64,000 bases of DNA from Achromobacter agilis (GTDB lineage Bacteria; Pseudomonadota; Gammaproteobacteria; Burkholderiales; Burkholderiaceae_B): assembly GCF_900496965.1 (NCBI RefSeq), contig NZ_UFQB01000008.1, forward strand, positions 124,001 through 188,000. Direction: 5' to 3'. The notes beneath the pieces are model-generated. The model saw nothing but the letters and a program-made list of their open reading frames with translations. It searched no databases and was not told the origin of the DNA. A program made the translations under genes and the position numbers. Below are positions 26,353 to 34,941 of this stretch, in pieces (position 1 is the stretch's first letter; each line of letters opens with the position of its first letter).

Positions 26353-28575
26353 TCAAAGAGACGCACTGTCGGCGCCGCGCTTCGCCAACGAGATCGACAG
26401 GAAATGACGCAAGCAGTTTTCGACGATGTGCGAGACATTGTTGTTGCACCCGTTGTGCGACAAGCTTCCCAGGAAGGTGATCGAGCCCGCCGCAAACAGT
26501 CCGCCGCCCTGCTCGGCCACACCGACTGCCATATGGGCGCGCACGCCTTCGTACTGACGAGGAATCGACGCGGCGATGGTCCACGTCAGAATCTCTTCGG
26601 GCGCTATTCTAAAGCTAGGCCCATGGCCGTCCGAAATGCCCACGATCTTCAGGTACGCGGGCGAGCCCAGCTCCGGCACGACCTGGTCCAGTTCAAACCC
26701 GGCCGCGCCGCCGCCGGACAGGCCGAAATCGCCGTAGGTCTCGCCTTCCACGCCCTGGAACAGCCAGGCCACGTCCGGATCGTAGGATTCCGGCGTGCGC
26801 TTGTAGCCCACGCCCTCGAATCCCCCCTGCACGGCAAAACCCACGCCGCCCGTGCATTGCGGAGCAATCCCATTGCGGCGCCACATGCCGCCGTAGCCGC
26901 CGTCCAGTTGGTGGTAGTACTCGCCCGGTTCACTGGCCCAGGCCCGGATGCCACCTTCGGCGCGCCGGATTTCCAGCAGGTGAGGCGCCGCCGCGGGGCG
27001 GGCGATCTTCCAGTAAAAGCCGTTGGCGCCCAGGTACATCAGGTATCCGCCGCCTTCGCGGTAGGCCACCAGGGCTTCGATCATGCGGCGCGTGTGGTAT
27101 TCGGGGTGCGATCCGGTCAGCACCACGTCGTAGGGGCGCAAGGCGTCCAGGCCCTGGTCGTCCAGGTCCTCGTCGGTAATCACGTCGTAGTCGAACTCTT
27201 TTTCGCGCAGCCAGTGCGTCAGGTGCGAATCCGCCGGAAAATGCCGCAGGCCCGACCCGTTGGGATCCGGGAACGTCAGATAGCCGGGGCGCATCGTCAG
27301 TATCGGACGCAGGCGCGATGACAGGCTGATGCCGGCCAGGTCCTTGTGGCGGTTATAGGTGGACGCGCCGAACTGCGGCACCACGTCGGGGTTGTGCGGA
27401 TAGGCGCCCCATTGCGCAATGCGTTCGGCCAACTGGCCCGCGTAGTTGCCGCGGGCGTGATTCGCATAGGCCTGGTAGGTCAGGGTCGGCGCCAGAAACA
27501 GCACCCGCGCCCGCGGCCCATCCGGGGCGGGCGTCACGTAGAACGGAATCGTATCGCTGCCCTCGGGGTGCACGACTTCCAATCCGTACACGCCGGATGG
27601 CGTGCCGGGGGGAATGCGCAGGCTGACGCCCTCCTCCCAGCCGCAATCGGTCAAGGCATCGGCGTGGAAGTACATCGCGGCATATTCGTCCGGCGCTTCC
27701 TTCCAGTTCAGATTCAGGCCAGACCAGCGCGACGACCGGACGGCGCGCACCGGCGTGTTGACCAGCGTCAGCGCGGGCATGCCGGGCTGCGCGCCCGGCA
27801 CGGACGATTCCTGCATGGCATCGGCCAGGTTCCATTGGGCCAGTACCTGCCCGCCCGCATGCAACGCGGGGGCTTCGATCAGACCGTTGTAACCCTGGCT
27901 GGGATGCCCCTCCCACAATGCGCCCAGGCAAAGATGGGTAAATGGCCGCCAATCGAGCCCGGCGGGGGCATCCAGCACCGCTTCCTGCTCCGGCAATGCC
28001 GGCCCGGCGCCCGGCGTGCCGACGGGCACGGGCCCCACGCGTATCGTCAGGCGCCGCTCGGCCAACGCGAGGCTGAGCGACACCGATTGCCAGCGATCCT
28101 GCGTGGCGCGCAGGCCGGTGCGCAGCGCGACAGGCGCGGCCCCGGTTTCCTGAAGCGCCAGGGCGACCCACTCGCCATCCTCCACGGCCAACGCCACGCC
28201 TTGCGCCGCCGTCGCATCCCGCAGGCTGGCCAGTACCTGCGGGCCGCCTTGAACCAACGTCGGCCGGGTCAACACGCGCAGTTCGATCTGCTTTGCATTG
28301 CCCAGGGCATCGGGATTGAGCGCCGCCAGCGCGCAGGCCCCCGGGTAGACCGCTAGCTCCCGTCCCGCATAGCTGGCTTGCAGCGCGAAATCGACCGGTT
28401 CGAGCTGCAAGCCCGGCCCGTCGGGATTGGGATCCGCGCAATGGATGCGCAGGACGCGCGCGGTAAACGGCCGGTCGCCCGCCGAGCTGATGCGAAACGA
28501 CAGGGTCTGGCCAGGTTGCGCGCTAAGCGGTGTGACATAACCCAGGATAGGAGGATGCATAAGAGGTGCGTTCAT
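26353..28575 (-). CDS. N,N-dimethylformamidase large-subunit-like protein
   Basis: A 740-aa protein resembling the large chain of N,N-dimethylformamidase (DMFase). A beta-rich N-terminal half (about 1-290, with a LamG/laminin-like stretch) is followed by the DMFase catalytic half. That half has the conserved block TGSHPEYHTRRM (Tyr at 493) and YLMYLGANGFYWKI. Known DMFase uses an iron held by two Tyr and one Glu; which residues do so here needs an alignment. DMFase also has a small subunit, and none is visible nearby. The gene follows livF-type ATPase by 33 bp and precedes a LacI gene by 17 bp, within an importer operon. It likely hydrolyses an amide C-N bond. Confidence 0.8.
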   Translation of the reverse strand: MNAPLMHPPILGYVTPLSAQPGQTLSFRISSAGDRPFTARVLRIHCADPNPDGPGLQLEPVDFALQASYAGRELAVYPGACALAALNPDALGNAKQIELRVLTRPTLVQGGPQVLASLRDATAAQGVALAVEDGEWVALALQETGAAPVALRTGLRATQDRWQSVSLSLALAERRLTIRVGPVPVGTPGAGPALPEQEAVLDAPAGLDWRPFTHLCLGALWEGHPSQGYNGLIEAPALHAGGQVLAQWNLADAMQESSVPGAQPGMPALTLVNTPVRAVRSSRWSGLNLNWKEAPDEYAAMYFHADALTDCGWEEGVSLRIPPGTPSGVYGLEVVHPEGSDTIPFYVTPAPDGPRARVLFLAPTLTYQAYANHARGNYAGQLAERIAQWGAYPHNPDVVPQFGASTYNRHKDLAGISLSSRLRPILTMRPGYLTFPDPNGSGLRHFPADSHLTHWLREKEFDYDVITDEDLDDQGLDALRPYDVVLTGSHPEYHTRRMIEALVAYREGGGYLMYLGANGFYWKIARPAAAPHLLEIRRAEGGIRAWASEPGEYYHQLDGGYGGMWRRNGIAPQCTGGVGFAVQGGFEGVGYKRTPESYDPDVAWLFQGVEGETYGDFGLSGGGAAGFELDQVVPELGSPAYLKIVGISDGHGPSFRIAPEEILTWTIAASIPRQYEGVRAHMAVGVAEQGGGLFAAGSITFLGSLSHNGCNNNVSHIVENCLRHFLSISLAKRGADSASL

Positions 28576-28608
28576 CGGTTCGGTGTAAGTACGGTGGGCG
28601 CGCGGCGC

Positions 28609-29304
28609 TCAGTGCACGGCAAGATATTGTTCGAGGCGGCCGGGGTTCGCCCGGCCCTCCTCGCTGGTAAAGGTGTCGGCCACGCTGCCGTTTTCCAGCA
28701 CGACCACGCGGTCGGCGATCTCGAGCGCCATGTTCAGGTTCTGCTCGACCAGCAGCAGGGTCAGGTCTTCGCCCTTCAGCTGCTTCAACACGTTGGCCAC
28801 GGCTTTCACCATGATGGGCGCCAGGCCCTGCGAGGGCTCGTCCAGCAACAGCACGCGCGGCCCCATGGCCAGGCCACGCGCCATCACCATCATTTGCTGC
28901 TGCCCGCCGGACAGCTCGCCGCCCTTCTTCTTGAGCAGCTCCGCCAGCAACGGAAACAGGTCCATCAGCCGGTCCAGGGTGTAGGGAGACCCGGGGCGGT
29001 ATCCGAGCATGATGTTCTCTTTCACCGTCAGCAGGACGAAGGGATCCCGGGTTTCCGGAACCAGGGTAATGCCCAGCCGGGATATGGCTTGCGGCGAATG
29101 GCGCGAAATGTCCTGGCCGTCGAACGCGATCCTGCCGCTTGCGACCGGGTTCAGACCCATGATGGACCGCAGCGTCGTGGACTTGCCTGCGCCATTGCGG
29201 CCCAGCAAGGCCACCACCTCGCGATTGCCGACGCCGAAGGACACGCCGTGAATGGCCTGGCTGGGGCCGTAGAACGTATTGATCGAGCCGATCTGTAGCA
29301 GCAT
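28609..29304 (-). CDS. Liv-type ABC transporter ATP-binding protein (LivF-like)
   Basis: A 231-aa ATPase of the branched-chain amino acid/amide importer family. Walker A GRNGAGKST, signature LSGGQQQ and Walker B VLLLDEPSQGLAP are present, and the short LivF length fits. The start at 29304 leaves a 2-bp gap from the LivG-like gene; the longer frame upstream lies inside that gene. It works with LivG, LivH, LivM and the binding protein encoded upstream. Related importers carry amino acids, urea, short amides or formamide. Confidence 0.92.
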   Translation of the reverse strand: MLLQIGSINTFYGPSQAIHGVSFGVGNREVVALLGRNGAGKSTTLRSIMGLNPVASGRIAFDGQDISRHSPQAISRLGITLVPETRDPFVLLTVKENIMLGYRPGSPYTLDRLMDLFPLLAELLKKKGGELSGGQQQMMVMARGLAMGPRVLLLDEPSQGLAPIMVKAVANVLKQLKGEDLTLLLVEQNLNMALEIADRVVVLENGSVADTFTSEEGRANPGRLEQYLAVH

Positions 29305-29306
29305 TT

Positions 29307-30071
29307 TCAGAGTCCGAAGTAGGCGGCGTGCACGGCCTGGTTCTTTGAAATTTCGTCCGCCGTGCCGGCGGCGATCAGCGCGCCGCGGCTCATGACGTGA
29401 ATGCGGTCGGAAATTTCCATCACCACGTTCATCTTGTGTTCGATCATCACAATCGTGTAGTCGGGCTTGATCGATGCAATGAACGCCTTTACCCGTTCGG
29501 TTTCGCGCTGCGACAGGCCGGCCGTGGGTTCGTCGAGCAGCAGTATCTGGGGCCGCGTGGCCAGCGTCACGGCAATCTCCAGCAGTCGCTGGTCGCCGTA
29601 GGAAACCGATTTCGCCAAGGTGTTTTCGTATTGCCCCAGGCCCAGCGCTTGCAGCAGTTCGCTGGCCTGGACGCGCAGCATGTCGTAGCTGCGCACATTG
29701 CGCCACCACCCGGTGCGCCCCCCATGCGCGGCGCGATAAGCGGCCAGCCATACGTTTTCCAGGAAGGTCAGGTCCAGGTACACGCTGGAAATCTGGTATG
29801 AACGCCCTACCCCGCGCCGCGCGATCTGATGGGGTTTCAGGTTGGTGACGGGCGCGCCCTGAAGCAGGATTTCACCGCTGGTAACCGGCAGGTCGCGGGT
29901 CAGCAGGTTGAACAGCGTGGTCTTGCCGGCGCCATTGGGGCCCAGAATGCTGTGCAGCATGCCCGGCTCGAAACCGATGGACAGGTCTTCGATGACCACG
30001 TTGGCGCCGAATTTCTTGGTGACCTGGCGGGCCTCGAAGGCATAGGTCGACGTGCTCGCCGCTGCGCTCAT
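29307..30071 (-). CDS. Liv-type ABC transporter ATP-binding protein (LivG-like)
   Basis: A 254-aa ATPase with GPNGAGKTT (Walker A), a C-loop reading KSVSYGDQRLLEIAVTLA, and LLLDEPTAGLSQRE (Walker B). The C-loop carries VSYGDQ where LSxGQ is common, which is normal for LivG members. It overlaps the permease gene by 4 bp at its start, so the transporter genes are translationally coupled. Confidence 0.92.
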   Translation of the reverse strand: MSAAASTSTYAFEARQVTKKFGANVVIEDLSIGFEPGMLHSILGPNGAGKTTLFNLLTRDLPVTSGEILLQGAPVTNLKPHQIARRGVGRSYQISSVYLDLTFLENVWLAAYRAAHGGRTGWWRNVRSYDMLRVQASELLQALGLGQYENTLAKSVSYGDQRLLEIAVTLATRPQILLLDEPTAGLSQRETERVKAFIASIKPDYTIVMIEHKMNVVMEISDRIHVMSRGALIAAGTADEISKNQAVHAAYFGL

Positions 30072-31039
30072 GACGCGCTCCTTTCTTGCGCCCGGGAACC
30101 GAACAGGCGGCGCGCGCGATCGAACAGTTCAATGGCGCCGCCTTTCAGGAACAGCACCACCAGGATGATGAAGACGCCGAACAGCAGCGGCCAGCGCGCC
30201 CAGATGACGCTGAAGAAGCCCTGCAGCCAGATGAAAATCGCCGCGCCGATGACCGGGCCGAAGATCGACGACATGCCGCCGATGATCACCATGAACACCG
30301 CCGTGCCGGAATTGGTCCAGGCGATCGCATCGATAGGCATGATCCGGTACAGCATCGCGAACAAGGCGCCGGCCACGCCCGACGTCGCCCCCGCGATCAC
30401 GAAGGCCAGCAACTGGGCGCGGTAGACGGAAAACCCCAGCGATGCGGTGCGGCGGGCATTCTGCCTGGCGGCGTTCAACACCAACCCGAGCGGGCTGTGT
30501 ATCAGTTGATACAGGCTCGCGAACACGGCGACGAACACCACCGCGGACAGGACATAGAAATTCATATGATTGGAAATATCGATCGTGCCGATGCCGGGAA
30601 TGGAGATGTCCGGCCTGCGTATCCCCCCCAGGCCGTCTTCGCCGCCGGTCACGCTGTGCCAGCTGTAGGCCAGGTAATAAATCATCTGGTTGAAGGCGAA
30701 GGTCAGCATCATGAAATAGATGCCTGTGCGCTTGGTGCTCATCATCCCGACCGCCAGGGCGACCAGCCCGCTGCCCAGCGCCGCCAGCACCAGGCCCGCC
30801 AGCAGCGGAAGGTCCGTGTGGATGTACACATACCCCGCCACATAGCCGCCCACGCCGAAGAACGCAGCCTGGCCGAACGAATACAGGCCGGCCACGCTGA
30901 TCAGCAGGTAGGTAGCCAGGGCGAAGACGCCGAAGATCATGATCTCGGTGGCGATATTGATCGGCATGCACAGCGGCGCCGCGATGGCCACGGCGACGGC
31001 GATGGCCGACATCAGATAGGTAGAAGGTGTGCGTTGCAT
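30068..31039 (-). CDS. Liv-type ABC transporter permease (LivM-like)
   Basis: A 323-aa inner-membrane permease starting MQRTPSTYLMSAIAVAV. About nine hydrophobic segments and the family motif SFGQAAFFGVGGYVAG are visible; GLVLNAARQNARRTASLGFSVYRAQLLAFV is the conserved cytoplasmic loop. The start overlaps the LivH-like stop (TGATG). The open frame extends far upstream, but into livH sequence. Pairs with the LivH-like protein. Confidence 0.92.
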   Translation of the reverse strand: MQRTPSTYLMSAIAVAVAIAAPLCMPINIATEIMIFGVFALATYLLISVAGLYSFGQAAFFGVGGYVAGYVYIHTDLPLLAGLVLAALGSGLVALAVGMMSTKRTGIYFMMLTFAFNQMIYYLAYSWHSVTGGEDGLGGIRRPDISIPGIGTIDISNHMNFYVLSAVVFVAVFASLYQLIHSPLGLVLNAARQNARRTASLGFSVYRAQLLAFVIAGATSGVAGALFAMLYRIMPIDAIAWTNSGTAVFMVIIGGMSSIFGPVIGAAIFIWLQGFFSVIWARWPLLFGVFIILVVLFLKGGAIELFDRARRLFGSRAQERSAS

Positions 31040-31899
31040 CAGCGTTCCCCGAACAGTCCCTGGGGACGGATCATCAAGGTGGCGACCATGGCCACATAGA
31101 TCAGCACCGTGCTGGCCGACGGCACGAAGACGGACGACACGCTCTGGATGATGCCCACCAGGATGCCGGCCGCCAGCGCGCCATACAAAGATCCCAGGCC
31201 GCCGATGACCAGGACCACGAAAGCGATCGACAACATGTCCGCCCCCATGGTCGCGTTCGCGCCCAGCAGCGGCAGCACCAGGCCGCCCGACAGGCCGGCC
31301 AGGCCGGAGCCCAGCGCAAACCCGGCGGTGACCAGCCTGGACACGTCGATGCCCAGGCACTGCGCCATTTCGCGTTTGTCGATACCGGCCCGTATCTGCG
31401 ACCCCAGGCGGGTACGTTCGATCAGCAGCCAGACCACGGCAATGGTCAGCGCGGCCATGGCGCCGTTGAACACCAGGTACTTGGGAAGCCAGGTGAATCC
31501 CAGGTCGAAAGCGCCCTGCAGCGACTCCGGCGGTTGGGCGCTCAGCCCTACCGTGCCCCAGATGATGATGATCAGTTGTTCCAGGACGAGGGCCGTGCCG
31601 AACAGAAACAGCAGTTGGTACAGATAGGGACCGCTCATCAAGCGGGCCACGCCCAGCTTCTCGACGATGATGCCGACCACGGCGGGCGCCACGAACGCGA
31701 TCAGCAGCGCCAGCCCGAACGGCATCCCGATCTGCATGGCGGCAAAGCAAAAATAGGCGCCCAGGGCGTAAAAAGCGCCATGCGCGAAGTTGGGCACGTT
31801 GAGCAGCCCTTTGATGATGGACAGTCCGAACGCGGTCAGCGCGTAGACCATGCCTATCGCCAATCCGTTCAGGAGTTGCGCGGCTAACAAAGAAATCAT
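31039..31899 (-). CDS. Liv-type ABC transporter permease (LivH-like)
   Basis: A 286-aa inner-membrane permease. The N-terminus LLNGLAIGMVYALTAFGLSIIKGLLNVPNFAHGAFYALGAY is diagnostic for LivH/UrtB-type proteins (given here only in part by name). About eight TM stretches. It lies 61 bp after the binding-protein gene and overlaps the LivM-like gene by one base. Forms the channel with the LivM-like permease. Confidence 0.92.
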   Translation of the reverse strand: MISLLAAQLLNGLAIGMVYALTAFGLSIIKGLLNVPNFAHGAFYALGAYFCFAAMQIGMPFGLALLIAFVAPAVVGIIVEKLGVARLMSGPYLYQLLFLFGTALVLEQLIIIIWGTVGLSAQPPESLQGAFDLGFTWLPKYLVFNGAMAALTIAVVWLLIERTRLGSQIRAGIDKREMAQCLGIDVSRLVTAGFALGSGLAGLSGGLVLPLLGANATMGADMLSIAFVVLVIGGLGSLYGALAAGILVGIIQSVSSVFVPSASTVLIYVAMVATLMIRPQGLFGER

Positions 31900-31960
31900 G
31901 GTTGGCCTTGATGTGGATTAGTCCCAGGCGCCGCGCGCCTGGTGTCATGCACAACCGAAC

Positions 31961-33181
31961 TCACACCGTGCGCTTGCACTGGTTCAGTTCGGGCGGCTGC
32001 GGACTTTCGCCTTGCGACACGATAGCGGCCATATCGAATTTGTTCTTCATGGCATCGGGCGCCTTGCATTTCACGACGTAGTACGGCCGCACGGTCTGGT
32101 GCGTACGGGCGTCGATATGCGTGGGACCGAAAATGCTGTCGTACTGCATGCCTTCCAGCGTCTTGATCACCGCCTCCACGTCGATGCTCTTCGCCTTCTC
32201 CATGGCCATGAAAAGCGTGCGCATCGAGTCGTAGCCATACGCCGCGGCGTAGGACGGCACGGTTTTGTACGCCTTCAGATAGCGCTCGACGAACGCCTTG
32301 TTCACCGGCGTATCGATGTCCTGGTAGTAGTTCAAGCCCAGGATCATGCCGTTGAGCATTGCCGGCGACAGTTCCTGCATCTGTTCGATTTCCAGCGTCC
32401 ACGGCCCAACGAGCTGCACGGTCTTGACGCCGAAGCTGTGAAACTGGCGAACCGCCGATACGGCGTCCGCGCCGGCCGTCAGCAGGCAGATCAGGTCGGG
32501 CCGCGTCGACAGGGCCTTGGTGAAGTACTGCGTGAACTGGCGTTCGCCCGACGGATGGTTGTCGTTGCCGACCAGTTCCAGGCCGAGTTCCTTGGCTGCC
32601 ACCTGCGCGTAACGCAGCAACGACTGGCCAAACGCATAGTCCGCCGTGATGGTGTAGATTTTCTTTTTGTCCGGCATCGTCTTGCTGACGTATTCCAGCG
32701 TAGCGCGCAGCGCCGTGTACGCGTTGGCCGACCACTGGAACGTATACGGGCTGCACCGCGATCCCGTAATGTCTTCGGTGCCGCCTGCCGCGTACTGCAG
32801 CACCTTTTCCTGGCGCGCGACTTCCAGTTCGGCTAACCCGACCGCGCTGGAGAAATTACCGACGAAATAGCGCAGCTTGTCCGACGAGATCGCCTCGGTC
32901 AGGCGGCGCACCCCCACGGCAGGCTTGCCTTCGTCATCGCGCACCACCAGGTTGATCTTGTTGCCGAGAATGCTCCCGCCGCGCTCTTCGACGGCGAGCC
33001 GCGCGCCCTTCAAGACCAGGTCGCCCGCGTATGCGAACGTACCCGTCTGTTGGGAGATGACGCCCATCGTCAGGGTCTCGCCCGTGCCCTGGGCCCAGGA
33101 AATACCTGACAGCGACGAGCCCAATGCGGCGACGCCCGCTTTCAGTACGGTGCGGCGATCGATGCCTTTGCCTGAAATCAT
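31961..33181 (-). CDS. Liv-type ABC transporter substrate-binding protein
   Basis: A 406-aa periplasmic receptor of the Leu/Ile/Val-amide type. The N-terminus GIDRRTVLKAGVAALGSSLS...SWAQ has a twin Arg followed by a hydrophobic stretch, so Tat or Sec export is possible. The mature protein starts GETLTMGVISQQTGTFAYAGD. The lack of its ligand identity is the main gap in reading this operon; homologues near amidases often bind short amides or urea. A stem-loop (33199-33217) and ribosome site AAGGGGA precede the ATG. Confidence 0.92.
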   Translation of the reverse strand: MISGKGIDRRTVLKAGVAALGSSLSGISWAQGTGETLTMGVISQQTGTFAYAGDLVLKGARLAVEERGGSILGNKINLVVRDDEGKPAVGVRRLTEAISSDKLRYFVGNFSSAVGLAELEVARQEKVLQYAAGGTEDITGSRCSPYTFQWSANAYTALRATLEYVSKTMPDKKKIYTITADYAFGQSLLRYAQVAAKELGLELVGNDNHPSGERQFTQYFTKALSTRPDLICLLTAGADAVSAVRQFHSFGVKTVQLVGPWTLEIEQMQELSPAMLNGMILGLNYYQDIDTPVNKAFVERYLKAYKTVPSYAAAYGYDSMRTLFMAMEKAKSIDVEAVIKTLEGMQYDSIFGPTHIDARTHQTVRPYYVVKCKAPDAMKNKFDMAAIVSQGESPQPPELNQCKRTV

Positions 33182-33198
33182 TATGTTCCCCTTGAAAG

Positions 33199-33217
33199 GC
33201 CGGGCTATCTGCCCGGC
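33199..33217 (-). other. stem-loop in front of the binding-protein gene
   Basis: GCCGGGC-TATCT-GCCCGGC forms a 7-bp stem directly upstream of the ribosome site of the binding-protein gene. It may be a partial terminator or mRNA-stabilising structure between the aminotransferase gene and the importer genes. Confidence 0.45.
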
Positions 33218-33308
33218 GTGTGGTGTGCTGGCCAGGATGGATGGGTATTGATGCGTTATTGGCTGCGGGCCCGGCCGTGATGGTCACTGCGCACCTTGCG
33301 GGTGCCGG

Positions 33309-34667
33309 TCATGCTGTGAATCCCATTTCAGATGCGAAACTGATCATCCCGGCCTCCAGGCGGGCAAGCAGGTCGTCCATTTCCCGTTCCGTAATCACCA
33401 GCGGCGGTGCCAGCAAGGTGGCGTTGTTCAATGGCGCAATGCCGGCGGTGTAGACGATCAGGCCGGCCCGCAAGCAATGCGCGGTGAACAACGCGTTTGC
33501 ATTCAACGCCGCGTCCGGCAGGCCGCGGGAGTGCGGATCGGTCACGAACTCGAAGCCCCACAGCAGACCCCGGCCGCGAATGTCCGCCATCCAGGAATGG
33601 CGCTGTGCCAGGCGGCGCAGGCCGGCTTCCAGCTGTTTGCCACGGGCGGCGACGTTTTCCAGCACGTTCTGGTCGCGCATGTAATTCACTACCGCCAGGC
33701 AGGTTGCGGCGCTCAGCGGGTTGGCGCTGAAGGTGTGGCCGAACGGCACGGTTTTTCCCGTGGCGGCGAATGCGGCAACGATGCGCTCATGGAACAGCAC
33801 TGCCCCCATGGGGGTGTAGCCCGACGTCATGCCCTTGCCGGTGGCAATCATGTCCGGCGACACGCCGTCATGCTCGCAGGCGAACCATTTCCCGGTGCGG
33901 CCCATACCGGTAATCACCTCATCGGCAATCAGCAACACGTCATGGCGGTCGCAGATTTCGCGCAGGGTACGCAGGTACCCGACGGGCGGCGTCAGCGCGC
34001 CGCCGGCCGCACCCACCACCGGCTCGACGATGATGGCCGCGACCTTGTCCGCGCCATATTCGCGGAGGATGCGGTCCCACACCATGGCGCCATGGCCTTC
34101 GGCATCCGCGCCCGACAGGGGAAAACGATAGGGATACGGCGGCGGAGCCACCGCGAACGTGTGCAGCAGGTTGCCATAGTCGGCCCGGCGGGCGGCATGG
34201 CCGGACATGGAGAGCGCGCCCATCGTCATGCCGTGGTAGCTGATGGCCCGGCCCAGCACGTGGGTCTTGCCGGGCTGGCCGCGGTCGCGCCAGTATTGCT
34301 GGGCGGTGCGCAGCGCCAATTCGGTGGCCTCGGACCCGCTATTGACGAAAAACGCGTGGCTCACGCCAGCCGGCGCCAGCTCTGTCAACGTGGCCGCCAG
34401 GGATTCCGCGGCCGCGCTGGTGAAATGCGAACGATAGGTAAAGCACACGCGTTCGGCCTGGTCATGCATCGCATCCAGCACCGGCCGCACACCATGGCCG
34501 ATCGATACGGTCATGGCGCCGCCCGAACCATCCAGATAGTCGCGGCCGTCGGTGTCGTAGATGTAGACGCCTTCGGCCCGGTCGACCACAGGCAGTGTCG
34601 CACCCAACGGCTGTTTCAACAGCACATCTATTTCAGAGTGATTGAATACGTATTCAGTTGTGGGCAT
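33309..34667 (-). CDS. class III PLP-dependent aminotransferase
   Basis: A 452-aa omega-type transaminase. ADEVITGMGRTGKWFA holds the Asp that contacts the pyridine nitrogen, and K278 in IATGKGMTSGY is the Schiff-base Lys. SGSEATELALRTAQQYWRDRG is the phosphate-side block. Such enzymes use omega-amino acids, diamines or amines with pyruvate or 2-oxoglutarate. It has a good ribosome site (GGGAG) and lies upstream of the importer operon on the same strand, with a 127-bp gap and a stem-loop. It is divergent from the HisD-family/SDR/LacI operon. Confidence 0.9.
   Translation of the reverse strand: MPTTEYVFNHSEIDVLLKQPLGATLPVVDRAEGVYIYDTDGRDYLDGSGGAMTVSIGHGVRPVLDAMHDQAERVCFTYRSHFTSAAAESLAATLTELAPAGVSHAFFVNSGSEATELALRTAQQYWRDRGQPGKTHVLGRAISYHGMTMGALSMSGHAARRADYGNLLHTFAVAPPPYPYRFPLSGADAEGHGAMVWDRILREYGADKVAAIIVEPVVGAAGGALTPPVGYLRTLREICDRHDVLLIADEVITGMGRTGKWFACEHDGVSPDMIATGKGMTSGYTPMGAVLFHERIVAAFAATGKTVPFGHTFSANPLSAATCLAVVNYMRDQNVLENVAARGKQLEAGLRRLAQRHSWMADIRGRGLLWGFEFVTDPHSRGLPDAALNANALFTAHCLRAGLIVYTAGIAPLNNATLLAPPLVITEREMDDLLARLEAGMISFASEMGFTA
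34643..34656. promoter_or_regulatory. perfect palindrome with central CG, possible LacI operator
   Basis: TGAATACGTATTCA is a perfect palindrome with a central CG, the usual form of LacI-family sites. It covers codons 4-9 of the aminotransferase gene. A related half-site, GAATACG, recurs at 34764-34770. It could be a chance result of the codons, so confidence is modest. Confidence 0.35.
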
Positions 34668-34864
34668 ATTTTTTTACTCCCGCCACATTGAGATCAGAAG
34701 ACCCAGGCGAGAAAATGATGATTAATGGGGATTTGCCATGTCCACGCGACGATTTCCGGACAGTGAATACGAATTCTATCGAAGTCGACATGAGGTTCTA
34801 TCGGGGTTTTCCCGCTGATCACGCGGACTTGATTGCGGCACGAAACAGCGAGGGATTTCCCTTA

Positions 34865-34882
34865 TTTGCATACGCATGCAAA
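34865..34882. promoter_or_regulatory. 18-bp LacI-type operator candidate before the HisD-family operon
   Basis: TTTGCATAC-GCATGCAAA is a near-perfect palindrome (8 of 9 positions) with a central CG, 59 bp before the start of the HisD-family gene. Form and place fit a LacI-family repressor site, most simply for the LacI protein encoded at the end of that operon. Confidence 0.5.
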
Positions 34883-34941
34883 GCTCTGAATGTGGAGCCC
34901 CGCCGTTCCATCATTTACTGTCTGAGCAGGGCTACATCACC

